NCBI RefSeq assembly: GCF_900637055.1
Contig: NZ_LR134338.1
Coordinates: 2,862,001 to 2,926,000 of the forward strand
DNA length: 64,000 nucleotides
Origin: Brevibacillus brevis
GTDB lineage: Bacteria; Bacillota; Bacilli; Brevibacillales; Brevibacillaceae
Direction of reading: 5' to 3'
Shown in pieces: positions 63,824-64,000 of this stretch (its first letter is position 1; every line of letters begins with the position of its first letter). Position numbers and translations under genes: made by a program. The notes beneath the pieces were generated by a model. That model did not search any database. It had not been told where the DNA came from and saw only the letters and a program-made list of their open reading frames with translations.

Positions 63824-64000
63824 ATGAATCATTTATTTGCTTTTCGACGTGTCGGTACGTGGTTTTTCGTGTTGGCTCTCTTGCTGCAGGTAGCAGTATC
63901 ACCTGTACTAGCCAGGGAAGAGGTCACTTCTTCTCGTCCTCTTGCACTCAGCATAGAAAAATTGCTCGCCGATTTGAAAAATGATGAGAATAGCAAGGGG
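63824..64000 (+). CDS. Start of a secreted protein gene, truncated by the window
   Basis: The first 59 codons are visible. They encode a signal peptide (MNHLFAFRRVGTWFFVLALLLQ, cleavage near VLA-REE) followed by a hydrophilic helix. AAGGAGG lies 6 nt before the ATG. The protein's function cannot be judged from this part. Confidence 0.75.
   Translation, partial: MNHLFAFRRVGTWFFVLALLLQVAVSPVLAREEVTSSRPLALSIEKLLADLKNDENSKG

Noticed and set aside
1..64000. CRISPR array, insertion sequence, prophage, tRNA or rRNA
   Set aside because: No regular repeat-spacer pattern, transposase, integrase or phage structural gene, and no cloverleaf or rRNA stretch was recognised by eye.

Overview
The window reads as chromosomal DNA of a spore-forming Firmicute of the Brevibacillus/Paenibacillus type. 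This rests on strong purine-rich ribosome binding sites, frequent GTG and TTG starts, and Bacillales-type genes: kapB, a LysM-GH18 spore-cortex hydrolase, thiXYZ-tenA-ylmB and an ABC-F resistance gene. Species cannot be fixed from sequence reading alone.

Positions 1-25875 hold the right-hand part of a hybrid trans-AT PKS/NRPS cluster whose left part lies outside the window. In order it has: the end of an upstream synthetase ending in a carrier domain; a 3540-residue synthetase (KS-ACP-aminotransferase-C-remnant A-PCP-C-A-PCP-E); a 1893-residue synthetase (C-A-PCP-E) whose A domain is split by a luciferase-like monooxygenase; and a 1240-residue synthetase (C-A-PCP plus half a C domain). Binding-pocket residues read by eye suggest Ser, Gly and Thr. 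Then come a class-C beta-lactamase-like serine hydrolase, a 3-hydroxyacyl-CoA dehydrogenase and an FkbH-type glyceryl-carrier enzyme, and after a drop in GC a type II thioesterase, a phosphopantetheinyl transferase and a streptothricin-acetyltransferase-like GNAT. The expected product is a peptide-polyketide containing a beta-amino unit, a probable D-Ser and an oxidised Gly. I could not match it to a known compound.

26-31.7 kb is a five-gene operon (RpiR regulator, CapA-like phosphoesterase, MFS carrier, acyl-CoA ligase, GNAT). 31.7-41.7 kb is a stress and resistance patch: flavin oxidoreductase with a convergent DUF24/HxlR regulator, DHA2 efflux pump, ABC-F protein behind a roughly 425-nt leader with two mini-ORFs and switchable hairpins, two MerR regulators (one overlapping a second serine hydrolase), a broken aminoglycoside-phosphotransferase-like gene and a GNAT/TPR protein. 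42-46.6 kb has a GAF-PucR regulator divergent from an aldehyde dehydrogenase/hydroxyacid dehydrogenase pair, followed by a LysE relic.

47-52.2 kb holds a polytopic membrane protein, a thioredoxin-like protein, a spore GH18 hydrolase, AlaX and KapB. 52.3-58.2 kb is a TPP-riboswitch operon joining thiazole synthesis (thiS, thiG) to pyrimidine salvage (ylmB, tenA, thiZXY). 58.2-62.9 kb is a two-component system divergent from a LanFEG/Bcr-type ABC exporter. The window ends with a 38-residue membrane peptide gene, a secreted protein and the start of another secreted protein. No tRNA, rRNA, CRISPR, intact insertion sequence or prophage was seen.
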